This document shows, piece after piece, positions 1-8,263 of a stretch of 64,000 nucleotides of DNA. The DNA comes from Devosia sp. SL43 (GTDB lineage: Bacteria > Pseudomonadota > Alphaproteobacteria > Rhizobiales > Devosiaceae). The translations under genes were made by a program, and so were the position numbers. Below the pieces are notes generated by a model that was not told where the DNA came from, searched no databases, and worked only from the letters and a program-made list of their open reading frames with translations. Each line of letters starts with the position of its first letter. Within the stretch, counting starts at the first letter, position 1. The DNA is taken from NCBI RefSeq assembly GCF_021729885.1, contig NZ_CP063401.1, positions 3,650,501 through 3,714,500 of the forward strand, read 5' to 3'.

Positions 1-215
1 CTGCCAATCCGTTTGCTGCATTTGCGCGCTGGATCGCCAAGGCTCAGGCTGCCCGTACCCGTCGGGTTGCGCTCGAAGCCTTGCTCGAGCTTGACCATTC
101 CAGGTTGAGTGACTTGGGCATTTCCCGCGACGACATCGGCCAGGCGCTGGTCCGCAAGGACAGCCGTCCTGAACTGGTGCTCAACGCCGCCCGGGCCCGC
201 AGCGCCCGCGCCTGA
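1..215 (+). CDS. DUF1127 domain protein, 3' part only
   Basis: The reading frame is open from base 3 to the TGA at 213-215; the start lies before the window. About 70 residues are visible. The segment LLELDHSRLSDLGISRDDI matches the core of DUF1127 (YjiS-like), a small alphaproteobacterial domain with the pattern L..L.D..L.D.G..R.D. Family knowledge: these are short, Arg-rich, often stress-induced proteins; some bind RNA or affect phosphate and carbon metabolism, but no general function is settled. A strong hairpin terminator follows 130 bases downstream. Confidence 0.75.
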   Translation, partial: ANPFAAFARWIAKAQAARTRRVALEALLELDHSRLSDLGISRDDIGQALVRKDSRPELVLNAARARSARA

Positions 216-347
216 TCGCGTCCGCCTATCAGCTTGCGCCGGCCTTGACCTCCAGCCGGCGCCGTCTCGTTGGTCCGGACACTTGTTACGAGCGCCCGTT
301 CCATCTCCCGGGCCGGTTTTGCCACCGGCCTCGTTTCCTGATGACTT

Positions 348-387
348 GCCGGACCAGTGCCAAGCACTCGTCCGGCTTTTTTGTTTT
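348..387 (+). terminator. Rho-independent terminator after the DUF1127 gene
   Basis: Arms GCCGGAC (348-354) and GTCCGGC (370-376) pair, extended by AGTGC/GCACT across one mismatch, with the small loop CAA. A T-rich tail (TTTTTTG then TTTTT) follows at 377-387. This is the classical intrinsic terminator form for a plus-strand transcript. Confidence 0.8.
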
Positions 388-406
388 TGGGGTCAGGTGC
401 TTCTGG

Positions 407-535
407 GCACGCCCTCGTGGTTCTGTTCTCGCGAAGGGCTCGCACCTCACCATGAGGGCCACTGATACTCCGAGCTAGCAACGGCCTTCATGGTGAGGTG
501 CGCTTCTTCAGCGCCTCGAACCACGAGGGCGTGGC
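407..535. repeat. Long palindromic intergenic repeat, class A copy 1
   Basis: The outer arms read GCACGCCCTCGTGGTTC on the left and GAACCACGAGGGCGTGGC on the right. Inner arms CACCTCACCATGAGGGCC and GGCCTTCATGGTGAGGTG also pair, around a short loop near 463-480. A near-identical element lies at 8046-8177. There is no coding content and no terminal duplication that I can see, so it looks like a REP/RIME-type dispersed palindrome rather than a transposon. Confidence 0.8.
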
Positions 536-541
536 AACACC

Positions 542-787
542 CTAGTCGAACTTGATGCCGATTTCGCTTTCGGTCTTCCAGACGATCGAGCAGGCGAATT
601 TACGCCCGTCATCCATTGCCAGTTGGAATGTGTCGGGGATGCCAATGATGCCGGCCACCTTCAACCGCGCACCAGTCTCGGACAGGTTGCGCACGGTGCA
701 TTTGAAGGTCGAGAATCCGTCGTTGATGACGATGAGGCCACCTTTGAGGGTGCGTTGTCGCGGCGCTGCGCGATGATCATCGCTCAT
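542..787 (-). CDS. Small PilZ-domain protein
   Basis: 81 residues that consist almost wholly of one PilZ domain. The N-terminal arginine motif (PRQRTLKGG, about residues 9-17) and the second motif NLSETGARL (about 34-42, the family's [D/N]xSxxG) are the two elements that bind cyclic di-GMP in known PilZ proteins. It is therefore probably a c-di-GMP receptor acting through a partner, in line with the diguanylate cyclase and EAL genes elsewhere in the window. The start is fixed by the upstream GGCGGAG six bases before ATG. It lies 15 bases downstream of the IalB-family gene on the same strand, so the two are probably cotranscribed. Confidence 0.8.
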   Translation of the reverse strand: MSDDHRAAPRQRTLKGGLIVINDGFSTFKCTVRNLSETGARLKVAGIIGIPDTFQLAMDDGRKFACSIVWKTESEIGIKFD

Positions 788-802
788 GACGAACTCCGCC
801 TG

Positions 803-1315
803 TTACGGAAGCTGGGCAAACCCGTCCTTGAAACCATCAAGCGACACCGGAATGCCGATACCTTCTTCCGGAGTCTTGAAGACCACGAAAATCGCATCCG
901 TGCCGTTCGACAGCGTATCGATCAGGCTGTCGTCGAGCACGACTTCAGCCACGCAGCCATTGGGCAGGCAGCGCACGAAGGCGACGCGGCCCATATCCTT
1001 GCCGTCAACATTGAGGCCCAGGCCATTGGGCAGCAGCACGCCGAGCGGTGCCAGCACGCGCAGCAAGCGGGCTTCGCGGTCGGCCGTACGCAGCACGATG
1101 ACGGACAGGCCCACATTGGGCTGATCCTCGGCCATCACATTCTGGATGATCGCGCATTGCTCGAAGCTGGCGCCGGGCGGCGTATCGCAGCTCATCTGCC
1201 AGTCGCCATACTGCGCGCGCACCACGCCCTGCCCAAGTACGGCGCTTCCCGCACCCACGACGGCCAGCATGGCCAGGCCGATACCGGCCAGATGACGCTT
1301 CAAAATCGGCTTCAC
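803..1315 (-). CDS. IalB-family secreted protein (invasion associated locus B)
   Basis: 170 residues. An N-terminal signal segment (about residues 8-30, LAGIGLAMLAVVGAGSAVLG) precedes the motif YGDWQMSCDTPPG, typical of the IalB family. Further cysteines (QCAIIQ, RCLPNGC) and the ending pattern FKTPEEGIGIPVSLDGFKDG fit the family. IalB proteins are periplasmic or outer-membrane-associated; in Bartonella one promotes erythrocyte invasion, but in free-living alphaproteobacteria the role is unknown. It is the first gene of a likely two-gene unit with the PilZ gene and is divergent from the cytochrome oxidase operon. Confidence 0.8.
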   Translation of the reverse strand: MKPILKRHLAGIGLAMLAVVGAGSAVLGQGVVRAQYGDWQMSCDTPPGASFEQCAIIQNVMAEDQPNVGLSVIVLRTADREARLLRVLAPLGVLLPNGLGLNVDGKDMGRVAFVRCLPNGCVAEVVLDDSLIDTLSNGTDAIFVVFKTPEEGIGIPVSLDGFKDGFAQLP

Positions 1316-1640
1316 TCTATCACTTCTCCCGACGAATCGCGCGTCCGCATGAGGCTGGGACTGTTTCCGACAGGCTGCCGTTCAAGTCAACCAAAGCCCC
1401 GAGATGCAAGGGATATGCCCGGCAAAGTGCGGCAAGGGTGAGGCGGTTTTGCGGGCGCCGTCGCACAATATGACGCAGTGGGGCATATGGTTGCCGCAAT
1501 GGACTTGGCGTTTGCGATGTGATTTAGGTCGGAGAAGAGTTTTTCGCTCCGAGGTTGAGTCGGGGCGGCGTTTGCTATGCCGCTGTTTTCGCCCCTCAAT
1601 CCCGGTGTGGATACACCAATTGAAGTCGACACGGGGGTTT
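1316..1640. other. Divergent promoter region between IalB gene and ctaC
   Basis: 325 bases between two divergent genes. The ctaC frame stays open upstream to about 1404, but the encoded Trp/Arg/Cys-rich extension looks non-coding. An imperfect stem with outer bases TTGAG/CTCAA and GGGGCG/CGCCCC lies near 1553-1602, within the presumed ctaC leader. One GANTC site (GAGTC, about 1556) is present. I could not single out a confident promoter. Confidence 0.5.
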
Positions 1641-2570
1641 ATGGTGACCGGGCATTTCTTGAGAAAGATGGGGGCTCTTTCGGCAGCCGCAATGGCGCTG
1701 GCCCCGGCTCTGGCCACGGCGCAGGAAGAAGCCGGCATTGCCGCTGGTCATCCCCTCCCCGGGCAGTATCATCTGCAACGCTCCGTGACCCCGATCATGG
1801 ACTCCATCACCACCTTCCACGACGGCATCCTGATGTGGACCATCAGCCTGATCGTCGTATTCGTGCTGGCGCTGCTGCTGTGGATTATCTTCCGCTTCAA
1901 CGCCAAGCGGAACCCGGTCCCAGCCGCCTTCACCCACAACACGCTGGTCGAAATCGTCTGGACGGTGCTGCCCATCGTGGTGCTGATCATCATCGCCATC
2001 CCGTCCTTCGGCGTGCTGAGCGATCAACTGACGACGCCGGACGGCGAGCGCAAATACCTTGGTTCCAACATCTTCTCGTTCGGCGAAGTCGAAGTTCCGG
2101 CCCCCGAGCTGACGGTCAAGGCTACCGGCGTGCAGTGGTCGTGGAGCTACGAGTACGTCGATCAGCAGCAGTTCTTCGACTCGGTCATGATGACCGAAGA
2201 AGAGCGCACCGCTCAGAAGCCGGGCCAGCCGCGCCTGCTGGCTGTGGACAATGAATTGGTCGTGCCGGTGGATACCACGGTCCGCGTTCAGGTCACCGCC
2301 GATCCAACCGGTGTGATCCACGCCTTCGCGGTGCCGTCCTTCGGCATCAAGATCGACGCCGTGCCGGGCCGCCTCAACGAGACCTGGTTCAATGCGCGCG
2401 AAACCGGCATCTACTACGGCCAGTGCTCCGAGCTTTGCGGCAAGGACCATGCGTTCATGCCGATCGCGGTTCGCGTCGTCACCAAGGAAGAATTTGCAGC
2501 CTTCATCGGGGCGTTCACGGAGAGTGGCGACTATGCCACCGCCAACGCCACGCTTGCGGCAGTGCAGTAA
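1641..2570 (+). CDS. ctaC: Cytochrome c oxidase subunit II
   Basis: 309 residues from the ATG chosen here. This is the electron entry subunit of the aa3 oxidase, passing electrons from cytochrome c to CuA. A signal peptide (about residues 9-28) is followed by two membrane helices (about 50-75 and 95-118). The CuA site is complete: His227 in the VIHAF segment, then C262, C266, H270 and M273 in CSELCGKDHAFM. The aromatic patch WSWSYEY lies at about residues 167-173. The frame is open further upstream, but ATG at 1641 follows GGGGG and leads straight into a signal peptide; ATG at 1668 is an alternative. First gene of the oxidase operon. Confidence 0.95.
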   Translation: MVTGHFLRKMGALSAAAMALAPALATAQEEAGIAAGHPLPGQYHLQRSVTPIMDSITTFHDGILMWTISLIVVFVLALLLWIIFRFNAKRNPVPAAFTHNTLVEIVWTVLPIVVLIIIAIPSFGVLSDQLTTPDGERKYLGSNIFSFGEVEVPAPELTVKATGVQWSWSYEYVDQQQFFDSVMMTEEERTAQKPGQPRLLAVDNELVVPVDTTVRVQVTADPTGVIHAFAVPSFGIKIDAVPGRLNETWFNARETGIYYGQCSELCGKDHAFMPIAVRVVTKEEFAAFIGAFTESGDYATANATLAAVQ

Positions 2571-2595
2571 GAACACGGGTCAGGGGACAATATAA

Positions 2596-4290
2596 ATGGC
2601 TGACACCACCGCCCACCTCGAAGCCCACGCGACCGGCCACGACGCTTCGTCGCATGCCGAGCCCTACGGCTGGCGCCGCTGGGTCTATTCGACCAACCAC
2701 AAAGACATCGGTGTGATGTACCTGGTGTTTGCCATTTTCACCGGCATCATCGGCGGTCTGCTTTCGGGCGTCATGCGCATGGAGCTGCAGGAACCGGGCA
2801 TCCAGATTTTCCACGGCCTTGCCGCGATGGTCTATGGCGTCGATGGCGACGCCGCGCTCGATGCTGGCAAGCACATGTACAACGTCTTCACCACCGCGCA
2901 TGCGCTGATCATGGTGTTCTTCGTGGTCATGCCTGCCACCATGGGTGGCTTTGCCAACTATTTCGCGCCGCTGATGATCGGCGCACCAGATACCGCCTTC
3001 CCGCGTATCAACAACATCGCCTTCTGGCTGCTGCCGCCCGCTTTCATCCTGCTGCTGATGAGCCTGTTCTTCGAGGGCACCGGCCCCGGCGCACTTGGCT
3101 TTGGCGGCGGCTGGACCATCTACCCGCCGCTGTCGACCACTGGTCACCCCGGCCCGGCCATGGATTTCGCCATCCTGTCACTGCACGTGGCGGGCGTGAG
3201 CTCGATCCTGGGCGCTATCAACCTGATCACGACCATCTTCAACATGCGCGCTCCGGGCATGACGCTGCACAAAATGCCGCTCTTCGCCTGGTCCGTGCTG
3301 GTCACGGCCTTCCTGCTGCTGTTGGCTCTGCCAGTGCTGGCCGGTGCCATCACCATGCTGCTGACCGACCGTAACTTCGGCACGGCCTTCTTCAAGCCCG
3401 CCGAGGGCGGTGACCCGGTGCTGTTCCAGCATCTGTTCTGGTTCTTCGGTCACCCCGAAGTGTACATCATGATCCTGCCGGGCTTCGGCATTGTCAGCCA
3501 CATCGTCTCGACCTTCAGCCGCAAGCCGATCTTCGGCTACATGGCGATGGCCTATGCCATGGTCGCCATCGGCTTTGTCGGCTTCGTCGTGTGGGCGCAC
3601 CACATGTACACCACCGGCCTCAGCCTCGACGTACAGCGCTACTTCGTGGCCGCCACCATGGTCATCGCGGTGCCGACGGGCGTCAAGATTTTCAGCTGGA
3701 TCGCCACCATGTGGGGCGGCTCGATCACCTTCAAGTCGCCCATGCTCTGGGCTATCGGCTTCATCTTCCTGTTCACCGTTGGCGGTGTGACGGGCGTGGT
3801 GCTGGCCAATGCCGGTGCCGACCGCGCCCTGCACGACACCTACTACGTGGTCGCGCACTTCCACTACGTGCTGTCGCTGGGTGCCGTGTTCTCGATCTTT
3901 GCCGGCTGGTACTACTGGTACCCCAAGATGTTCGGCTACATGTACAACGAGACCCTGGCCGCGCTGCATTTCTGGACCATGTTCGTCGGCGTGAACCTGA
4001 TCTTCTTCCCGCAGCACTTCCTCGGCCTGGCCGGTATGCCGCGCCGCTACATCGACTATCCGGACGCCTTCGGCTTCTTCAACCGCATCTCGTCGATCGG
4101 CTACTACATCACCTTCGTCGCCATGCTGATCTTCTTCTATGCGACCTGGGAAGCTGCCCGTAAGAAGCGCCCGGCCGGTGATAATCCGTGGGGCGATGGC
4201 GCGACGACGCTGGAATGGACCCTGTCCAGCCCGCCGCCGTTCCACCAGTTCACCACACTGCCCAAGATCGACAGCACCAACGCGCACTAA
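2596..4290 (+). CDS. ctaD: Cytochrome c oxidase subunit I
   Basis: 564 residues with about 12 membrane helices. It is the catalytic subunit that holds heme a and the heme a3-CuB centre and pumps protons. Visible ligands are H102 (in AHALIMVFF) and H423 for heme a, H421 for heme a3, and the HPEVY motif at residue 286 for the CuB His-Tyr pair; two further CuB histidines occur in WAHHMY. The N-terminus [15 protein letters not shown] is typical of alphaproteobacterial and mitochondrial COX1. It starts 25 bases after ctaC. Confidence 0.97.
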   Translation: MADTTAHLEAHATGHDASSHAEPYGWRRWVYSTNHKDIGVMYLVFAIFTGIIGGLLSGVMRMELQEPGIQIFHGLAAMVYGVDGDAALDAGKHMYNVFTTAHALIMVFFVVMPATMGGFANYFAPLMIGAPDTAFPRINNIAFWLLPPAFILLLMSLFFEGTGPGALGFGGGWTIYPPLSTTGHPGPAMDFAILSLHVAGVSSILGAINLITTIFNMRAPGMTLHKMPLFAWSVLVTAFLLLLALPVLAGAITMLLTDRNFGTAFFKPAEGGDPVLFQHLFWFFGHPEVYIMILPGFGIVSHIVSTFSRKPIFGYMAMAYAMVAIGFVGFVVWAHHMYTTGLSLDVQRYFVAATMVIAVPTGVKIFSWIATMWGGSITFKSPMLWAIGFIFLFTVGGVTGVVLANAGADRALHDTYYVVAHFHYVLSLGAVFSIFAGWYYWYPKMFGYMYNETLAALHFWTMFVGVNLIFFPQHFLGLAGMPRRYIDYPDAFGFFNRISSIGYYITFVAMLIFFYATWEAARKKRPAGDNPWGDGATTLEWTLSSPPPFHQFTTLPKIDSTNAH

Positions 4291-4343
4291 GAGCATCCGG
4301 GCCGCGTCCGCGCGGCCCGCCTCCACCAACCAAGGCTAGGTCA

Positions 4344-5279
4344 TTGGCTTTTATCGACGACAGCAGGAACCTCTCCGGCATGACCGGCGAAGCAGGCGTG
4401 GGGGATTACCTCGCGCTGCTGAAGCCGACTGTCATGCAGCTGGTGGTGTTCACCGGTCTGGTCGGTCTGCTGGTTGCCCCGGGTAGCATCAATCCCTTCG
4501 TGGCCATCATTGCCGTTGCCTGCATCGCCATCGGGGCAGGTGGGTCCGCTGCGCTCAACATGTGGTACGATAGCGATATCGACGCCATCATGAGCCGCAC
4601 CCAGAACCGGCCCATCCCCTCCGGCCGCATGAGCCGCGAAGAAGCCCTGGTCTTTGGCTCGGTCCTGTCGATCTTCTCGGTGGCGCTTCTGGGCCTCGCA
4701 ACTAATTGGGTTGCAGCTGGCTGGCTGGCTTTCACCATCTTCTTCTACGTCGTCATCTACACGATGTGGCTCAAGCGCTCGACGCCGCAGAACATCGTCA
4801 TCGGTGGCGCTGCCGGTGCGTTCCCGCCCATCGTCGGCTGGGCTGCCGTCACCGGTTCGGTGTCGATGGAGAGCGTCGTGCTCTTCCTCATCATCTTCCT
4901 GTGGACGCCACCGCATTTCTGGGCGCTGGCGCTCTACAAGCAGTCCGACTATGGCGCTGCCGGCATCCCGATGATGCCCAACGTCGTTGGCGACAAGTCC
5001 ACCAAGCTGCAGATTTTCGTCTATTCGATCCTGCTTGCTGCCTCGGCGCTGCTGCCGACCTGGCTCGGCTTTGCCGGCTGGATTTACACCACCGTGGCGC
5101 TGATCACCGGCGCGTCCTTCCTGATCCTGGCCTGGCGCCTGCTGCGCACGCGCGAAGACGTGGCGATGCGCAAATCGGCGCGGGTGCTGTTCAACTATTC
5201 ATTGAGCTATCTGTTCATCGTGTTCTTCGCCTTCCTCACCGACAATCTGCTGACCCGGTTTGGAGCCTTTGGCGCATGA
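4344..5279 (+). CDS. ctaB: Protoheme IX farnesyltransferase (heme O synthase)
   Basis: About 311 residues with 7-9 membrane helices. It transfers a farnesyl group to heme B to make heme O, the first step to heme A for subunit I. The prenyltransferase motif [15 protein letters not shown] (about residues 73-87) carries the Asp-rich site, and [19 protein letters not shown] is the second conserved loop. The start is uncertain: TTG at 4344 gives MAFIDDSRN, with weak AGG three bases upstream; ATG at 4380 gives [10 protein letters not shown], preceded by AGGA. I prefer the longer form because relatives have an N-terminal extension. The stop overlaps the coxF start by the ATGA type. Confidence 0.93.
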   Translation: MAFIDDSRNLSGMTGEAGVGDYLALLKPTVMQLVVFTGLVGLLVAPGSINPFVAIIAVACIAIGAGGSAALNMWYDSDIDAIMSRTQNRPIPSGRMSREEALVFGSVLSIFSVALLGLATNWVAAGWLAFTIFFYVVIYTMWLKRSTPQNIVIGGAAGAFPPIVGWAAVTGSVSMESVVLFLIIFLWTPPHFWALALYKQSDYGAAGIPMMPNVVGDKSTKLQIFVYSILLAASALLPTWLGFAGWIYTTVALITGASFLILAWRLLRTREDVAMRKSARVLFNYSLSYLFIVFFAFLTDNLLTRFGAFGA

Positions 5280-5458
5280 GTGCTCCCGATGAAATTCGCG
5301 CCGTCGAAGCGGAGACACCCGAAATCGCCGCTGCGCGCGCCAAGGTGCGCCGCCGCCGTTCGATTGCTCTTGCCATCGCGCTGGGTCTGTTTGCCGTCGT
5401 GTTCTACACCCTGACCATCGTCAAGATGGGTCCCGCTCTGTTCGATCGGGCGCTCTGA
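5276..5458 (+). CDS. coxF: Small CoxF-like membrane protein of the oxidase operon
   Basis: 60 residues. A charged, Ala/Arg-rich N-terminus ([13 protein letters not shown]) is followed by one membrane helix (about residues 32-52, [19 protein letters not shown]). The size, the single helix and the place between ctaB and ctaG match the small CoxF assembly protein of rhizobial and Paracoccus-type oxidase clusters. Translational coupling is evident on both sides: ATG overlaps the ctaB TGA, and its own TGA shares an A with the ctaG ATG. Its exact role in oxidase assembly is not established. Confidence 0.8.
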   Translation: MSAPDEIRAVEAETPEIAAARAKVRRRRSIALAIALGLFAVVFYTLTIVKMGPALFDRAL

Positions 5459-6024
5459 TGGCCGATCTCACCCATAGCCACATCGACCCCGAAATGGCCA
5501 AGCGCAACAAGCGCGTGGCCTTTGCCGGGCTGTTCCTGGCGGCCGGCATGGTGGGTCTGGCCTATGCGTCCGTCCCGCTCTACCAGCTGTTCTGTCAGAT
5601 CACCGGCTTCGGCGGTACGACGCAGGTGTCCGGCGATGCGCCCAAGGGCGCCATTGCCCGTGAAATGACCGTGCGCTTCGACTCCAACGTCGCCAACGAC
5701 CTGGCCTGGACCGTCACGCCCGCAGCCCCGATTGCCGACCGCATCGGCACGGTCGATACCGTCAATTTCGTCGCAACCAACAATTCGGACCGCGCGATCA
5801 CCGGCATGGCCGTGTTCAACGTCTCGCCCGAGCGGGCCGGCGTCTATTTCAACAAGATCGAATGCTTCTGCTTCACCGAGCAGACGTTGCAGCCCGGCGA
5901 GACCGTCGATATGCCGATCGTGTTTTTCGTCGATCCAGACCTGGATGAAAATTCCGAACTCGACACCATCAAAGAGATCACGCTCTCTTATACCTTCTAC
6001 GCTTCAGACAACGAGGGAAGCTGA
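5458..6024 (+). CDS. ctaG: Cytochrome c oxidase assembly protein CtaG/Cox11
   Basis: 188 residues: a short cytoplasmic tail, one membrane anchor (about residues 20-42, including ASVPLYQLFCQITGFGG) and a periplasmic beta domain. It delivers copper to the CuB site of subunit I. The copper-binding CFCF motif is intact with C136 and C138 (KIECFCFTEQ), and the conserved ending ITLSYTFY is present. The ATG overlaps the coxF stop by one base, so translation is probably coupled. Confidence 0.95.
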   Translation: MADLTHSHIDPEMAKRNKRVAFAGLFLAAGMVGLAYASVPLYQLFCQITGFGGTTQVSGDAPKGAIAREMTVRFDSNVANDLAWTVTPAAPIADRIGTVDTVNFVATNNSDRAITGMAVFNVSPERAGVYFNKIECFCFTEQTLQPGETVDMPIVFFVDPDLDENSELDTIKEITLSYTFYASDNEGS

Positions 6025-6026
6025 AC

Positions 6027-6866
6027 ATGTCCGCCATTGAAAAGAACCATGATTACCACATGGTCGAGCCCAGCCCGTGGCCCTTCGTCATGTCGGCTGC
6101 CGTTCTGATCATGGCCATGGGCGCCATCTTCTGGATGCACGAATGGACCCCGTTCGTGTTCTTCATCGGCCTGGCCGGCGTGCTCTACACCATGTACGCG
6201 TGGTGGAGCGACGTGATCAAGGAATCCAACGAGGGCTACCATACCCCCGTCGTACAGATGCACCACCGCTACGGCATGATGCTGTTCATCGCCTCCGAAG
6301 TGATGGTGTTCTTTGGCTTCTTCTGGGCCTATTTCGACGGCTTCTTCCGCTGGGACGACGTCGAGCAATATGCCCGCCTCGCTGACACGGTCGCCTGGCC
6401 GCCTGTAGGCGTCGAACTGTTCGATCCGTTCCACCTGCCGCTGTTCAACACCCTGCTGCTGCTGACCTCGGGCACCACGGTGACCTGGGCGCACCACGCC
6501 TTGCTCGAGGGCGACCGCGAGGGCCTCAAGTGGGGCCTGGTGCTGACCGTGCTGCTGGGCGCCGTCTTCACCTGTGTTCAGGCCATCGAATACATGGAAG
6601 CCGGCTTCGTCTTCGGCGGCGAAGGCGCGACCATGTATGGCGCGACCTTCTTCATGGCTACGGGCCTGCATGGCTTCCACGTCCTGATCGGCACCATCTT
6701 CCTGCTGGTCTGCCTGCTGCGCGCCCTGCGCGGCGATTTCACCCCCGAGAAGCATCTCGGCTTCGAATTCGCTGCCTGGTACTGGCACTTCGTCGACGTG
6801 GTCTGGCTGTTCCTGTTTGCCTCCATCTATGTGTGGGGCAGCTGGGGCGTGGCGCTCCACCACTAG
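6027..6866 (+). CDS. ctaE: Cytochrome c oxidase subunit III
   Basis: 279 residues with seven membrane helices. Subunit III stabilises the core oxidase and its proton uptake path. Family hallmarks visible are HDYHMVEPSPWP at the N-terminus, SEVMVFFGFFWAYF (about residues 90-103), the ALLEGDREG loop and the C-terminal WYWHFVDVVWLFLF helix. It starts two bases after the ctaG stop and ends the oxidase operon just before a hairpin terminator. Confidence 0.96.
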   Translation: MSAIEKNHDYHMVEPSPWPFVMSAAVLIMAMGAIFWMHEWTPFVFFIGLAGVLYTMYAWWSDVIKESNEGYHTPVVQMHHRYGMMLFIASEVMVFFGFFWAYFDGFFRWDDVEQYARLADTVAWPPVGVELFDPFHLPLFNTLLLLTSGTTVTWAHHALLEGDREGLKWGLVLTVLLGAVFTCVQAIEYMEAGFVFGGEGATMYGATFFMATGLHGFHVLIGTIFLLVCLLRALRGDFTPEKHLGFEFAAWYWHFVDVVWLFLFASIYVWGSWGVALHH

Positions 6867-6882
6867 GGTCGGCCCGGACATC

Positions 6883-6922
6883 ATTCGCGGGGCGCAGCCA
6901 CAAGCTGCGCCCCGAATTTTTT
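6883..6922 (+). terminator. Rho-independent terminator of the cytochrome oxidase operon
   Basis: Perfect 10-base arms GGGGCGCAGC and GCTGCGCCCC around CACAA, extended by ATTCG/CGAAT with one bulged C, and followed by TTTTTT. The tail runs directly into the GGAG preceding the DUF983 gene, so read-through transcripts could still feed that gene. Confidence 0.85.
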
Positions 6923-6932
6923 GGAGACCGTG

Positions 6933-7286
6933 TTGGCCCAGCCATCGCCCATCGTTGCCGGACTGCTCTGCCGCTGCCCGCGCTGTGGCGATGGCAAGCT
7001 GTTCCGTGGCTATCTCAAGGTGGCGCCGGCCTGTACGGCTTGTGGCCTCGACTTCAAGTTTGCCGATAGCGGCGATGGCCCCGCCATCTTCGTCATCTTC
7101 CTGGTCGCGCCGTTGATCATTGTCCTCGCGCTTGTTGTCAGCGCCATCTTCAACCCGCCACCCTATGTCCACCTGATCCTGTGGATTCCGGCGACGCTGC
7201 TGCTGTCCCTGGCCCTGTTGCCGCCGTTCAAGGGTGTCCTGGTGGCGCTGCAATATCGCCACGACGCCCATGAGGGGCATCAATGA
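6933..7286 (+). CDS. DUF983 membrane protein
   Basis: About 117 residues. An N-terminal zinc-ribbon-like cluster, CRCPRCGDGKLF with a second pair CTACG, is followed by two membrane helices, the pattern of DUF983. Family members usually sit next to subunit III and SURF1 genes and are thought to help oxidase biogenesis; the biochemical role is unknown. The start is ambiguous: TTG 6921, GTG 6930 and TTG 6933 are in frame. I chose 6933 because GGAG at 6923-6926 lies six bases upstream. The stop overlaps the SURF1 ATG. Confidence 0.8.
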   Translation: MAQPSPIVAGLLCRCPRCGDGKLFRGYLKVAPACTACGLDFKFADSGDGPAIFVIFLVAPLIIVLALVVSAIFNPPPYVHLILWIPATLLLSLALLPPFKGVLVALQYRHDAHEGHQ

Positions 7287-8035
7287 CCACCAATCGCACC
7301 CTCGGCCCGGTGATGACCTGGACCTTCGTGGTCCTGATGCTGGCTTTGGCTGCCACCTGCGTCTGGCTGGGCTCCTGGCAGATGCATCGTCTGGCCGAAA
7401 AGGAAGCGCTGATAGCCGCCGTCGACCAGCGGCTTGGCGCCACCCCGGTTCCGGTGCCGCCGGCCAGCGAGTGGGCTACGCTTGACCTCGAAGCGCTCAA
7501 CTTCCGGCCCGTGTCGTTGACCGGCGCCTTCCGCTACAATCAGACGGTTACAGTTTTCACCAGCCTGGCCAATGCCAACGGCCCCGCTTCCGGACCGGGC
7601 TACTGGGTCGTCACCCCCTTCATTCTCGCCGATGGCGGCACCGTCTTCGTCAATCGAGGCTTCGTTCCTGAAGATTTCCAGGAGGCCGCCGTGATGGATG
7701 GCGAGGGCGACGACGTGCAGGTCACGATATCGGGCCTGCTGCGTCCCGGTGAACAGGCCGGCTTCATGACGCCCAGCCCCGATACGTCCAACCGCATCGA
7801 ATGGGTGCGCGACCCCGTTCGCCTCGCCGCCATGGTCGATCCGGCACTGGCGCCGATCGCGCCCTTCTATGTCGATCTGCCGGCGGGTGAACCCGGACAG
7901 CTGCCGCAGGGTGGCGAGACGGTCATCGAGTTTCCCAACAACCACCTTGGCTATGCCTATACCTGGTTCGGCTTTGCCATCGTGGCGGCGGTGATGCTCG
8001 GCTTCTGGTTTTGGCGGCAAAGAAGCGGCGAATGA
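7283..8035 (+). CDS. SURF1-family oxidase assembly protein
   Basis: 250 residues with a membrane helix at each end (about 10-30 and 222-242) and a large periplasmic domain, the family layout. SURF1 binds heme a and helps load it into subunit I. Visible conserved elements are LGSWQMHRLAEKEALI after the first helix, GYWVVTPF in the middle, RGFVPEDF, and the C-terminal NNHLGYAYTWFGFA motif. The ATG overlaps the DUF983 TGA. The gene completes the oxidase biogenesis set started by ctaC. Confidence 0.93.
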   Translation: MTTNRTLGPVMTWTFVVLMLALAATCVWLGSWQMHRLAEKEALIAAVDQRLGATPVPVPPASEWATLDLEALNFRPVSLTGAFRYNQTVTVFTSLANANGPASGPGYWVVTPFILADGGTVFVNRGFVPEDFQEAAVMDGEGDDVQVTISGLLRPGEQAGFMTPSPDTSNRIEWVRDPVRLAAMVDPALAPIAPFYVDLPAGEPGQLPQGGETVIEFPNNHLGYAYTWFGFAIVAAVMLGFWFWRQRSGE

Positions 8036-8045
8036 ACAAACATTG

Positions 8046-8177
8046 TGCCACGCCCTCGTGGTTCGAGGCTCGCGAAGGGCTCGCACCTCACCATGAGGGC
8101 TACTGGAATACTGCCCAAGAAGTAGCCCTCATGGTGAGGTGCGCTTCTTCAGCGCCTCGAACCACGAGGGCGTGGCA
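8046..8177. repeat. Long palindromic intergenic repeat, class A copy 2
   Basis: Almost the same sequence as the element at 407-535: outer arms GCCACGCCCTCGTGGTTCGA / CGAACCACGAGGGCGTGGC and inner arms CACCTCACCATGAGGGC / GCCCTCATGGTGAGGTG, with a loop of about 26 bases that differs from copy 1. It starts 10 bases after the SURF1 stop and could act as a transcript 3' end or stabiliser. Confidence 0.85.
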
Positions 8178-8263
8178 CTGATCGAATGGCTGAGCCGCCA
8201 AACTTGCGGTTCATCCGCGGTTTCTCTAGGTTGCAGCAATTCTAAACGGGCGTTCTTTCCCCT

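Larger units (their letters stand above)
216..541. other. Intergenic stretch with terminator and palindromic repeat
   Basis: This 326-base gap holds no believable gene. From left to right it has a short hairpin (GGCCGGTTTTGCCACCGGCC near 311-330), the terminator at 348-387 and the long inverted repeat at 407-535. Short open frames across it read through the repeat and are not credible. Confidence 0.7.

Noticed and set aside
407..535. Insertion sequence or MITE interpretation of the class A palindromes
   Set aside because: No transposase in the window and no visible target-site duplication; a REP/RIME-type repeat is the more cautious call.
1404..1640. N-terminal extension of ctaC back to 1404
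   Set aside because: The extra residues are Arg/Trp/Cys-rich and precede a clear signal peptide; no ribosome site is seen.
1596..4329. Long minus-strand frames opposite ctaC and ctaD
   Set aside because: Arg/His/Asp-rich translations typical of antisense frames in high-G+C DNA; the plus strand has fully recognisable oxidase subunits.
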